A DNA stretch of 25,566 nucleotides from positions 1 to 25,566 of the forward strand of contig CAYTFK010000064.1 of the NCBI GenBank assembly GCA_964436865.1. Reading direction: 5' to 3'. This DNA comes from JAXGPP01 sp964436865. Its GTDB lineage: Bacteria; Planctomycetota; Planctomycetia; Pirellulales; Thermoguttaceae. Position 1 is the stretch's first letter. Every line of letters begins with the position of its first letter. Positions 8,232 through 16,644 of the stretch are shown in pieces. Under the pieces are notes generated by a model. The model was given only the letters and a program-made list of their open reading frames with translations, searched no databases and was not told where the DNA came from. A program made the position numbers and the translations under genes.

Positions 8232-9224
8232 TCAGTCAGTAGCCTCGTCGCGCAGCCGAAACGTGCCCCGCACGCTGTTGAGCGAGTCGTTGTCTCTTCC
8301 CCGGCCTCCACCGGTGAAGACGAGTGTGAATCGCAATCCGTCGGCGCTCAGCCACTTCGGGGCGAACGAGAAGAAGAACACGTTGTCGGCCCAGTCCAGT
8401 GTGCTCCCCGGTCGCCGGGCGCCGAACCGGTCGTCCGCAGTCCAGTACTTCACCGTCGTCCACGGGCCCCATGGCTCAGACGCGTCGAAGAGCCCCATTA
8501 CGCCCGAGTGCGAACGTGAGTGCTCGGTCGCCAGCAGGTAGCGGCGTAGCCCGGGATTGTAGCTCGCGCTCACGCACCAGCCGGTTCCATCCGAATTCTC
8601 GAANNNNNNNNNNNNNNNNNNNNNNNNNNNNNNNNNNNNNNNNNNNNNNNNNNNNNNNNNNNNNNNNNNNNNNNNNNNNNNNNNNNNNNNNNNNNNNNNN
8701 NNNACCAGGAACGTCGGGATGATGAGATTATCCTCTCGCCACCATCGCCACGAGGCCTTCGTCCAGTGGGCCGCATGATCCGCCGAGCGGGCGAGTTCGA
8801 TGTAGCGGTAATGATCCCGTGGCCCGCCCGTGTCCGGTTCGTCCGGCACGATCCACGAATAGAGCACTCCATCCACGGATATCGTGCCCCAGCTCTTGCC
8901 CGAAAACGTCGCCGGATTCTCCGGATTACGGCCGCCCCACACGTTGTAGCCGCGGTACTCGTTCCATTCCCCCTCGATCCGGCCGTAGCCAAGGCCCACT
9001 CGCCCGCCCGCACCATCGCCAAAGCCGCCGCCGTCTCCCCAGGCTCCGTATTGATGGTCGTCGTCAGCCCACGCGAGCTGCCAGTTGTCGCTCCCCAACG
9101 CGTGCCGCGCGTGCGTCGACCAGTCGAGCGTCATCTCCGCAATTACTGGGCTCGGCGGATACGGCGACTCCCCGACGGCTGCCAGACTCGTCCACAAGAC
9201 AATGGACAGTGTCGTCGCGCCCAT
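8232..9224 (-). CDS. Secreted DUF4185-family protein, interrupted by an assembly gap
   Basis: The visible parts encode a short Sec signal (MGATTLSIVLWTSLAA), then the N-terminal core DNWQLAWADDDHQYGAWGDG, and after the gap SASYNPGLRRYLL and SEPWGPWTTV. These match its neighbour at 9274-10329 in order and spacing, so the two are diverged tandem paralogues. DUF4185 proteins have a beta-propeller-like fold, and some members are endo-D-arabinanases (family GH183, from memory). Activity here is not demonstrated. The reading frame passes through 100 N, which fall where the paralogue has about 71 residues, so the real protein is probably about 35-40 residues longer than the 330 codons shown. Family assignment rests on motif memory. 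GGGAAGG lies just upstream of the ATG. Confidence 0.7.
   Translation of the reverse strand: MGATTLSIVLWTSLAAVGESPYPPSPVIAEMTLDWSTHARHALGSDNWQLAWADDDHQYGAWGDGGGFGDGAGGRVGLGYGRIEGEWNEYRGYNVWGGRNPENPATFSGKSWGTISVDGVLYSWIVPDEPDTGGPRDHYRYIELARSADHAAHWTKASWRWWREDNLIIPTFLXXXXXXXXXXXXXXXXXXXXXXXXXXXXXXXXXXFENSDGTGWCVSASYNPGLRRYLLATEHSRSHSGVMGLFDASEPWGPWTTVKYWTADDRFGARRPGSTLDWADNVFFFSFAPKWLSADGLRFTLVFTGGGRGRDNDSLNSVRGTFRLRDEATD
8604..8703. other. Assembly gap of exactly 100 N inside a gene
   Basis: A run of exactly 100 undetermined bases is the usual placeholder for a scaffold join of unknown length. Both flanks remain in the same reading frame of the DUF4185 gene. Comparison with the downstream paralogue predicts roughly 210 missing bases rather than 100. 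Confidence 0.98.
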
Positions 9225-9273
9225 GTTGCCTTCCCGTTCAATGATCTTTCAGTTCAACGCTGAACCTTGGCTG

Positions 9274-10329
9274 CTACTCGGCAGTTCGCAGCGTGGCCCT
9301 GCGGACCGAGAAGTGGTCGTCGCCCGAGAACACGAGGTAGAGCGTCTTGCCGTCGTCGCTCATCCACTTCGTCGGAAAGCTGCTCGTCTCGCCCGGACCG
9401 ACATCCCAGTGCTCCGTCGAATAGACGGTCGTCCACGGCCCCCACGGCTCCGGCGCGTCATAGATGCTGAATCCCCCTTCAAAACGCATTCCCTGCGGAT
9501 GGGTGCTGTCCGGATCGATCTGGCACCACAAGTAACGCTTCAACGGCGCGTTGTACGTGATGCCGCTGCGATAACACTCGCCCGGATTGCGGAACACAGC
9601 GCCGCGCTGGTCGATGTCGTCGCTCCAGACCGGTTCCCCGCGGTCGTCGATCCGCACGAAGAACTCATAGGCCTCGCGGTCTGGAATCCGGCCCTTCGGC
9701 ACACGGGCCAGCACCATCCGATCGGCCGGCTCGTAAGCGCTGTCGTGGTCGTGCGAGTAGATGTAAGCGTACCCGTCGCGTGCTCCGGCGTAGTTCTGCC
9801 CGAAATTGAGGAACGTCGGGCAGCCGAAGCTCGTGCTGAACTTCCACGGACTCCAACTCCAGGTTCGGCCGTCGTCCTTGGACCACGCAAGCTGCGAATT
9901 GCCCGCGTTTCGCGCCCATAGATAGAGCACGCCATCGACCATGAGGATGCCGCTGGCCTTCTTGCCGGCGGCCCCTTGACCGCGATTCTCCAGCGTCGCC
10001 GAGCGAATGTTGTAGCCTTTGAAATCAGCGGGGCCGCCTTCCACTCGCGCCAATCCCATGCCCAGCTTCTGCGGCACGAGCGGTTCGAATCCGTATCCGT
10101 CTCCATACGCCGTGTAGAGGTTTCCGTCATCCGCCCAGGTCATCGGCCAATTGTCCCCTCCCGGAGCCTTGCGGACGATCGTCTCCGCCGGCGCCCACTC
10201 GATCCCGACGATCACCGTGCTCGGCGAATAGGGCGGCGAATTCGCCGTTGCCGCTTCACCTCCCTGCAGAGCGGCCGGGCCCGAAAGGCAGCAAGTGAAC
10301 CAGAGCAGTACTCCGGCCGTTGTTCTCAT
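9274..10329 (-). CDS. Secreted DUF4185-family protein (complete paralogue)
   Basis: The product is 351 residues with a Sec signal (MRTTAGVLLWFTCCLSG...). Core motifs are DNWPMTWADDGNLYTAYGDG, then LMVDGVLYLWARN, TSFGCPTFLNFGQNYAG, YIYSHDHDSAYEPADRMVLA, SGITYNAPLKRYLW and APEPWGPWTTV, in the order expected for DUF4185 propeller-like proteins. The alternating short Trp/Tyr/Asp-rich strands suit a carbohydrate-binding propeller. Characterised relatives degrade D-arabinan; the substrate here is unknown. The ATG at 10329 has AGGA about 9 nt upstream and starts a clear signal peptide; the 68 upstream codons of the open frame give no signal and were dropped. The partner paralogue starts 49 nt downstream. 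Upstream lies a 217-nt spacer with inverted repeats after fkp. Confidence 0.75.
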   Translation of the reverse strand: MRTTAGVLLWFTCCLSGPAALQGGEAATANSPPYSPSTVIVGIEWAPAETIVRKAPGGDNWPMTWADDGNLYTAYGDGYGFEPLVPQKLGMGLARVEGGPADFKGYNIRSATLENRGQGAAGKKASGILMVDGVLYLWARNAGNSQLAWSKDDGRTWSWSPWKFSTSFGCPTFLNFGQNYAGARDGYAYIYSHDHDSAYEPADRMVLARVPKGRIPDREAYEFFVRIDDRGEPVWSDDIDQRGAVFRNPGECYRSGITYNAPLKRYLWCQIDPDSTHPQGMRFEGGFSIYDAPEPWGPWTTVYSTEHWDVGPGETSSFPTKWMSDDGKTLYLVFSGDDHFSVRRATLRTAE

Positions 10330-10399
10330 GACAGCCGTTCCTGTTGACCTTGGCATCAGAGCGGAGCGAGGCGAGAACGAAAGTCGCGCCGCGCCGGGA

Positions 10400-10438
10400 C
10401 CGTCGACCGGCAAGTATCGTCCAAAGCCCGGTCGATGG
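10400..10438. repeat. Inverted repeat between fkp and the DUF4185 gene
   Basis: Arms CCGTCGACCGG (10400-10410) and CCGGTCGATGG (10428-10438) are inverse complements at 10 of 11 positions, with a 17-nt loop. The stem lies about 70 bp upstream of the DUF4185 start codon in minus-strand direction. It could be an operator or part of a GC-rich terminator; no T-run follows on either strand. Confidence 0.4.
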
Positions 10439-10502
10439 CAAATTCTTGCGACCGCGATCCAGTTCAGGTGCCGGGCTGGCGCGACCCGTGATGCCGGGCG
10501 TG

Positions 10503-10548
10503 GTGCAACCATGCGAGAGGCGTTGCACTTCACCCTGCTTGGCCTCTC
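10503..10548 (-). repeat. Two interleaved inverted repeats at the 3' end of fkp
   Basis: Two perfect 7-bp inverted repeats alternate: GTGCAAC (10503-10509) with GTTGCAC (10522-10528), and GAGAGGC (10515-10521) with GCCTCTC (10542-10548). The last arm overlaps the fkp stop codon. Because the arms interleave, an RNA could form either two competing hairpins or an H-type pseudoknot with directly stacked 7-bp stems and connecting segments of 5 and 13 nt. The position suggests an RNA 3'-end or intercistronic structure on the fkp transcript, but chance cannot be excluded. Confidence 0.35.
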
Positions 10549-13500
10549 AGCAGGCTGTCACCCGCAGCCCCTCGTGGTTGAGACTGTACTGGAAGAAACG
10601 GGCCCGCGGGTTAGGTGGGTTCGACTCCAGGTCGGCACGGAGTTCCTGTGCGGCTTCCGCAGAGCGGCAAATCATCAGCAGGAAACCGCCGCCCCCGGCG
10701 CCCAGCAGCTTCGCGCCGTGGACGTACGGTCGGATGCGGTCCTGGAGTTCCTCCACGGCCGGATTACTCGAACCCGGATCCAGGCGCTTGTTCAAGAGCC
10801 ACGCCGTTCCCACCGACCGTCCCAACTCGGCCAGGTCGCGCCGGGCCATCGCTCCCGCAGCCCGTGACGCCAGTGCGCCGATCCGCCCCAGCGTGGTCAC
10901 CGTCGCCCGATCGCGATCGAGGTAGCGTCCGACCACCTGCTCCAGGATGTTCTTTGCCAGCCGCGTGATGCCCGTGTAGTAGAGAAGCGTCTGGCCGCCA
11001 TTCTCGGCCGGCTCGATGATCTCGCCGGGCACGTATTCGACGACCGCATCAGGCACCATCCCGGGCGCGGTCGTGATCAGCTTTACGCCGTCGGTTACGC
11101 CGCCGATCTGGTCCTGCCAGCCGCCGCCGGTCGTCATTGCCTGCTCCAGTTGCAGCACGCGATGAAACAATTGCTGTGGTTCCGTGGCGCGCCCCATCAC
11201 CCGGTCGAGCACCGCCAGGAGCACCGCCCCCATGATGCTCGACGTTCCCAGCCCGCTCCCTTTCGGCACTGCGGCCAGCGTGGTGAGCTCAATGCCGCCG
11301 CCAAATGCCTCCAGCGTCTTGCGGAGCCGCGTGTCGGGGATCGTCAGCCCGGCGTCGACCGTCAGTCCCGACAACGCCAGCGCCGCCTTGGCCAGCGCGA
11401 ATTCGCTGGCTACCTTTCGGAAATCGAGCAGTTGTTCCCATTCGCCCAGTTCCGTCCGCGTGCCGCAGTCGATCGACGCCAGCCGGATCACTGGCTCGGT
11501 AATGACTCTCGCGAACGCCTGCACCGGCGGTTGTCCGTTCAGGTTCACCGCGGCGTTGAGCACGCAGCCGCCGAACTCGAGTGAAAAAGGAGGCGTATCC
11601 GTCCAGCCCCCGCTCAGATCCAATCGCGCCGGCGCGCGCCCCCACACAATCTCGTCGCTCCGCAGCGCCGCGGCCGGCCTCTCCGACCGCTCATGTCCCA
11701 CCGAGCAAATCGACCTCGCCAGGTGTCTGAAGGCCAGTGTGCGGAGCCCCTGTGACCAGGCGCCGGCGGGCGTGTCGGCCGTGGGACGGAGACCCAGCTC
11801 GGCGAGCCAGCCCCGCACGTCCGCCGATAGTGCCTCGGCGAGACCCGGCAAAACCTCCCCCAAAGATCGCTCCTCGCCACCGGCAGCCAGATCGACCGCC
11901 GAGCCGATGGTGTGGAGGATTCGAGAGCAAATCAGGCGTTCCAGCGGCGTCCGAGCGTATGAACTGTCGTAGTGGCGACGCGCCTCGCCCAGGATATCGG
12001 CCACCAGGCCGGCGCCGTCCTCGCCGTGGCGAAGCAGATAGGCCACCTCCGCCGCCGAGACACAGCTTTCGCGCGAAAACGCGAGGCCCAGCTCGCAGCG
12101 GATGATCGCCGAGCGGATCGCCGTGCGGCGAAGATGGAACGCCGGCCGATCAGTGTGGGTTGTCATCTCGGCCATGCTGTACCGCGGTGCCGCCAGCCAC
12201 TCGGCTTTCTGCTTGTCGGTGGCAGCCTCCGGATGCAGAACCCACTGCCATCGGACATACGACGACGGCGTACCCTCCGGAAAGAGCCGGGCGTTCCAGA
12301 TTGTCCGCTCGGCGGCCGGAATGTTGCCGTCCCATACATCGGCCGCTTTCGCCCCCACGCTCGCCAGCCAATCGGCCAGCAGATGGCCGCAGTAGGTGTC
12401 GCCCGGATTACCCTTGAATGCATCGTCAATGCCGTAGAAACGCACAAACGATGTCGCTTTCCCCCGGCGGTCGTATCCGGGCAGTACGTCGAGGCACGCC
12501 CCCGCCGGAAGGAAGGTGTCGTTGTCGATTTCCGCCCCCACGACGACGTTGTCTCCCTGCAGCACGAGCGCCGCGCGGATCCGGCATCCCTCCACCCACG
12601 CGTTGGCTCCAGTGATCGATCCGGCGGGCGACTGATCGTTGTTCATGCCGAGCCACGGGCCGGCCGGCGCGGCGCCCCATTGTTGCGCGGCGAGGTCCCG
12701 GCCGCTGGTGATCAACTGCCGCGTGGTTCCGAAATGCAGAAACCGGCAGCCCGACAGCACCTGGGCGAAGAACGGCGCGTCGCGAAGCGCGTCGTAGAGC
12801 CGCCCGAGGCTTTTTCGGTCCCACGCAGAACCTGCCTCCTGAACCGACGCGATGTACTCCTCGGCCGACGTTTCACTCCCCAGCGCGCAGGCGATTTCGC
12901 GGTAGAAGTCCAATCCATGGGCGAGTAACGCCTGGGAGACCGGCCCACGCCAGCCCCGCGCGCTGCCGGCGTTCCACACCGGCCCGGCCGCCTCGAGCAG
13001 GGCCACCGCGGTCTGGGCGTCAAAGCTCATTACCCCGACGTCGAGCGCCGTCAATCCATGCCGATCGACCAGTCCCGCAGCAACCTGCGTCTCGATCGAA
13101 GGCTTCTGGAAAAAACGTCGCACCGTCTGCTCGCACCCTAGTGAGAAGACGCCGTGCTGGGCGGCCTGCTCCGGACTGGAGGAACTTGCCAACCCGGTGA
13201 CTCCCGATGGAGCGATGACCACCTCGCGCGGATCAAAGCCCAGCAGCACGTCGCCCGAAGCGATCACGATCTGCCCCGCGCCGCTGTTCGGGGCTGGAAA
13301 AGCAAAGTACAACGGCACCTGTAGGTCGAAGAGGGTGTCGAACAACCCGGCGACGCCCGGCAGCGGGGCGAAGATCTTGCCGCAACAGCTATAGGCCGGC
13401 ACCCGGCGGCAATCGCCGCCAGCGTGAAGAATCAGGATCCTCAGGCCCGCCAGCACCTCTCGCCAGGCAGCCGGATCGTCGCGGTCGTTTCTCGCCGCCA

Positions 13501-13828
13501 TCTCCATCGACAGTATCTGTCGCAGGCACTCCAGCGTGCTTCCGCCGCTGCCAATGCGCTTTCCCTCGGGATCGGCCACCACGAGGTCTCGCCTGGCGTC
13601 GCCAAGCATCCCTTGCTCGCGCCGCAAGGCAAGCTGAGAGCGATAGTAGGCGGCCTGCTCCTCGTTGGCGGCGGTCACGCACAAGTAGTCCCAATCCACC
13701 GCCCGAAACGGCGCGGCTCCTGCCGGCGATTCCCACGGCTGCCGAGTGCCCTGGCGATCTGAACGCCATGTTCCCTTTGCCTGCCAGCGAGAACCAGCCA
13801 CGTTGTCTTCTGGCGGGAGCAGCGACAT
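10547..13828 (-). CDS. fkp: Bifunctional L-fucokinase / L-fucose-1-phosphate guanylyltransferase
   Basis: The product is 1093 residues. The N-terminal half is the fucose-1-phosphate guanylyltransferase, with the nucleotide-binding motif GSGGST at 93-98 and YSCCGKIFAPLPG further on. The C-terminal domain, from about residue 730, is a GHMP kinase: RLDLSGGWTDTPPFSLEFGG, the ATP-binding PKGSGLGTSS near 855-864, GGGWQDQIGG, and GAGGGGF near 1044-1050. Together they convert L-fucose to fucose-1-phosphate and then to GDP-L-fucose in the cytoplasm, the salvage route known from Bacteroides Fkp (949 residues, so this one is longer). The ATG has GAGG 8 nt upstream; a GTG two codons earlier lacks spacing. 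It lies 114 nt behind the O-antigen ligase gene on the same strand, linking GDP-fucose supply to the polysaccharide block. Confidence 0.93.
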   Translation of the reverse strand: MSLLPPEDNVAGSRWQAKGTWRSDRQGTRQPWESPAGAAPFRAVDWDYLCVTAANEEQAAYYRSQLALRREQGMLGDARRDLVVADPEGKRIGSGGSTLECLRQILSMEMAARNDRDDPAAWREVLAGLRILILHAGGDCRRVPAYSCCGKIFAPLPGVAGLFDTLFDLQVPLYFAFPAPNSGAGQIVIASGDVLLGFDPREVVIAPSGVTGLASSSSPEQAAQHGVFSLGCEQTVRRFFQKPSIETQVAAGLVDRHGLTALDVGVMSFDAQTAVALLEAAGPVWNAGSARGWRGPVSQALLAHGLDFYREIACALGSETSAEEYIASVQEAGSAWDRKSLGRLYDALRDAPFFAQVLSGCRFLHFGTTRQLITSGRDLAAQQWGAAPAGPWLGMNNDQSPAGSITGANAWVEGCRIRAALVLQGDNVVVGAEIDNDTFLPAGACLDVLPGYDRRGKATSFVRFYGIDDAFKGNPGDTYCGHLLADWLASVGAKAADVWDGNIPAAERTIWNARLFPEGTPSSYVRWQWVLHPEAATDKQKAEWLAAPRYSMAEMTTHTDRPAFHLRRTAIRSAIIRCELGLAFSRESCVSAAEVAYLLRHGEDGAGLVADILGEARRHYDSSYARTPLERLICSRILHTIGSAVDLAAGGEERSLGEVLPGLAEALSADVRGWLAELGLRPTADTPAGAWSQGLRTLAFRHLARSICSVGHERSERPAAALRSDEIVWGRAPARLDLSGGWTDTPPFSLEFGGCVLNAAVNLNGQPPVQAFARVITEPVIRLASIDCGTRTELGEWEQLLDFRKVASEFALAKAALALSGLTVDAGLTIPDTRLRKTLEAFGGGIELTTLAAVPKGSGLGTSSIMGAVLLAVLDRVMGRATEPQQLFHRVLQLEQAMTTGGGWQDQIGGVTDGVKLITTAPGMVPDAVVEYVPGEIIEPAENGGQTLLYYTGITRLAKNILEQVVGRYLDRDRATVTTLGRIGALASRAAGAMARRDLAELGRSVGTAWLLNKRLDPGSSNPAVEELQDRIRPYVHGAKLLGAGGGGFLLMICRSAEAAQELRADLESNPPNPRARFFQYSLNHEGLRVTAC

Positions 13829-13842
13829 CGGCACGACCTCAC

Positions 13843-13856
13843 CTCTTCAAGAAGAG
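13843..13856 (-). promoter_or_regulatory. Palindrome in the fkp leader
   Basis: CTCTTC-AA-GAAGAG is a perfect 6-bp-arm palindrome 14 nt upstream of the fkp ATG; on the coding strand its end merges with the purine-rich ribosome binding region GAGGTGAGG. It might be an operator or translation control site. Palindromes of this size are expected several times per 25 kb by chance. The rest of the 114-nt spacer contains small GC hairpins such as GGGGTGATCCCC (13918-13929) but no T-run. Confidence 0.22.
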
Positions 13857-13942
13857 ACTCATTCTCGCCCGCTTTATGCCCCCGGGGCCTCCTCCGTCCT
13901 CGCATCGTGTGCGAAGCGGGGTGATCCCCATGCAACAGGGCC

Positions 13943-16618
13943 TCACCGTTGCGTTGTCAGTTCGTCGGTCTGATCGGCCAGCCGCAACCGCCCGTCAGCC
14001 GCTTCTTCGGCCAATTTGCGCACCTGATCACTGTCTGGATTGCGACGCAGGCACCAGGTCAAATGCTCTCCGGCGGCCGCATACTGCTTTTGCTCCAGTA
14101 GGGCCTGGCCAAGTGCGAAGTGGGCGTCGTAGAAAGAGGAATCGCAGCCAATCGCCAGATTGAGGCAACGAAGCTGCCCGGCCGCGTTCTTGAGTTGCCG
14201 GTGCGCCTCGGCCGCCTCGCACCAGACGGCCGCCGCCTCGGCCCCCGCGATTTCCTTCGCGGCTTTCTCGGCAGCCAGGGCATGGTCCCCAAGCGCCCGG
14301 TCCGCATCGTCGGCGAACCCTCGCTGCCGGCTGATCTGGCTGATAACCAGCAAAGCGCTGCGGTCCGGGTGGAACATTTCATATAGCGCGTCGAGCGGCC
14401 ACGTCCCCACCAGGGCGTTCAGCAGCCGCCGCTGTTGCCGCGGCCCCTGCGCGAAGAGCGTCTGCCAGTAGCCGATTGCCGCCTGAACATCGCCGGCCAG
14501 CATCGCCTCCTGGCCGGCAGCCACCAGCACGTCGCTGTCGATCGGGCGGACTCTAAGCGCTTGCTTGAGATAGCCTTCGCTGCCCGGTGATTGTGGTCCT
14601 TCAAGGAACGAAAGCTGCGCGAGGTACAGGTAGACTTCTCCATGAAGCGGGCACAGGCTTATGGAGCGTCGCGCGTGAGCATGGGCCGCGTAAAGGTGCT
14701 GGACGCGGTCGGGAAACGCCCGCCGCAGCCAGGCATCCATTTCAGCCGACGAACGGAATCCGGACCTCTCGATCGCCCCGCGCGCATCAAGCACTCCCAT
14801 CGCACCGGCATCCGCCGCCTCCGGCAACTCGAACAGCTTCAGGTGAACCTCCGCCAGCCGCCGCTCGACGAGGCTGTCGTCTGGCCGCCCGTACGTTACC
14901 GCCGTGAGACTATCGAGAATCGCATGCAGCTTCTCCAGCCGCTCTGCCCCCGTGGTGCCGGCCAACTGGCGATTGAGCGTCACCGCCTCGTGCCAGGGCC
15001 TCTCTGCCGCCAGAACATCGACCTGGTGGCGCACCGGCAGCCATGCCAGGACCGCCAGCCCAAACGCGGCCGCTCCCCACACTACCCGTGGCACGAGCGT
15101 CTGGCGGGCTTCGCACCGCGAGCCATCCCGCGACAGGCCGGCTAGGCGCCCCGCGCAAGCGGCCAGGCAGAGCAGTCCGACAACGCATCCCGGCACATAC
15201 CAGATGTGGTCGACTACAGCGTGCGAAAAACTCGCCGCCAGCCCGGCGGCGACAGCGCCAACACACAACGTCACACGGTCAGAATGGGTTCGCCGCAGTG
15301 CCGCGGTGCACCAGTAAGTGCACAACCCCAAGCCCGCGAGCACCAGCAGTATTCCGGGCACGCCCGTCTCGGAGAGTATCTGCACGTAGCTGTTGTCGGC
15401 GTGGGTGAAGTTTCCGCCGCCGTGCGCCGCCGGTCCCCTCAGGTAGATCGGATACACGTAGCGATGCGTGCTCAGCCCCGTGCCCGCACAGGGGAAATCA
15501 CAAAAGGCTTCGAGATTCGCTTTCCACAACGAGCGGCGCCCCTGGTGGCCGTCGAGCCTGGCGATTGAAGTGAAGTCCTGCAGCCGGTCTGCAAACGCCT
15601 CGTAACCGAAAATGGAGAGGCAGGCCAGAACGAACAGCCCCGTACCCGCCGCTCCCAGGAGTATACGGCGACCGCCGAGCGAGCTTCGGGCCAAAACAGC
15701 CACCAGCACCACCGCCGCCGCAGCCATCGCAATCGCCCCGCCGCGCGACAGCGACATCAGCCCCGCAAACAGCGAGAATGCCAGTGCCATCGCCCACAGG
15801 CCGGCGCGAATCGGAAGCGGGTCTGAACCGGAGGCAAAATGGTCTCTTGCCAGCACGCGGCGCCGGGCCGCCGATTTCCATGCGTCCAGAGCGCACCAGA
15901 AGAGCGGACCCAGGCCCAAGGCGACGAACTGGGCAAAGTGGTTGCGGTTGATGAAGCTCCCCTGGATGTTCTGATCGGCCCGCATGTGCGGGTACTCGTA
16001 GAACCAGAGGAAGTTCGGCGTCCGGCTCACGTATTGGACCAGCGCCAGCGCGCTCATCGTTACGGTAGCCAGCGAGATCCAGCGCAGCAGTCGCTCCACG
16101 TCGCGAACAGACCGCACCCGCTGTAGAAACACCAACAGCAACAGGCCGCAGGAAAAAACGAGGATCAGGGCGTTCTGAGTGCCCGACGGCGCAAGCGAAA
16201 GGGTTCGCCATTGATTGAAACCCGCGCCGGCATTTGAAGACCAGAGGGGAAGCAGCTCGCCGATTTGTGGCGAGAGGGCCTCGACAACCGGCGGCGGCAA
16301 CGGAACGACCTGAAGAACCAATAGCAGGAGCGTCAACACGACCAGCGCGCTGGCCGGCGAATGAAGCCAGTCGGCCTCGGCACGGCAAGCTTGCCGCACA
16401 CACCAGGCGATCGCCGCTGCCAGGGCGACGCATACCACCGTCAATTGTCCCAGCCCGGTGCGCCCGCCCAAGGCGAGCGGAATGGCGAAAACAGCGGCCG
16501 CCAGGACGGCGTCCACAATGCCGAGCAACCAGCGGTCGACGGGGCTTGACCGGCGGCGCCGGCGTTCCGCGTGGCGAGAACCGGTGCCGCTCCAGCGATC
16601 CTGGTCGTAGTGGGACAT
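13943..16618 (-). CDS. O-antigen ligase/polymerase family membrane protein with TPR-like C-terminal tail
   Basis: The product is 891 residues from this ATG. After an Arg-rich cytoplasmic start come about eleven or twelve hydrophobic segments across roughly the first 510 residues. These include FINRNHFAQFVALGLG, LMSLSRGGAIAMAAA, and the large-loop signature GTGLSTHRYVYPIYL followed by HADNSYVQILSETG, all characteristic of the Wzy/WaaL (Wzy_C) family. These enzymes join or polymerise undecaprenyl-linked glycans at the periplasmic face. The C-terminal third is soluble with TPR-like helices (for example FYDAHFALGQALLEQKQYAA), probably for protein contacts. The gene starts 26 nt after the kinase stop. 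A TTG at 16648 that overlaps the kinase stop codon is an alternative start but lacks a well-spaced ribosome binding site. Ligase and polymerase cannot be told apart by sequence alone. Confidence 0.85.
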   Translation of the reverse strand: MSHYDQDRWSGTGSRHAERRRRRSSPVDRWLLGIVDAVLAAAVFAIPLALGGRTGLGQLTVVCVALAAAIAWCVRQACRAEADWLHSPASALVVLTLLLLVLQVVPLPPPVVEALSPQIGELLPLWSSNAGAGFNQWRTLSLAPSGTQNALILVFSCGLLLLVFLQRVRSVRDVERLLRWISLATVTMSALALVQYVSRTPNFLWFYEYPHMRADQNIQGSFINRNHFAQFVALGLGPLFWCALDAWKSAARRRVLARDHFASGSDPLPIRAGLWAMALAFSLFAGLMSLSRGGAIAMAAAAVVLVAVLARSSLGGRRILLGAAGTGLFVLACLSIFGYEAFADRLQDFTSIARLDGHQGRRSLWKANLEAFCDFPCAGTGLSTHRYVYPIYLRGPAAHGGGNFTHADNSYVQILSETGVPGILLVLAGLGLCTYWCTAALRRTHSDRVTLCVGAVAAGLAASFSHAVVDHIWYVPGCVVGLLCLAACAGRLAGLSRDGSRCEARQTLVPRVVWGAAAFGLAVLAWLPVRHQVDVLAAERPWHEAVTLNRQLAGTTGAERLEKLHAILDSLTAVTYGRPDDSLVERRLAEVHLKLFELPEAADAGAMGVLDARGAIERSGFRSSAEMDAWLRRAFPDRVQHLYAAHAHARRSISLCPLHGEVYLYLAQLSFLEGPQSPGSEGYLKQALRVRPIDSDVLVAAGQEAMLAGDVQAAIGYWQTLFAQGPRQQRRLLNALVGTWPLDALYEMFHPDRSALLVISQISRQRGFADDADRALGDHALAAEKAAKEIAGAEAAAVWCEAAEAHRQLKNAAGQLRCLNLAIGCDSSFYDAHFALGQALLEQKQYAAAGEHLTWCLRRNPDSDQVRKLAEEAADGRLRLADQTDELTTQR

Positions 16619-16644
16619 GGAAGGGGCTTGCCCTCGGTAGGAAG

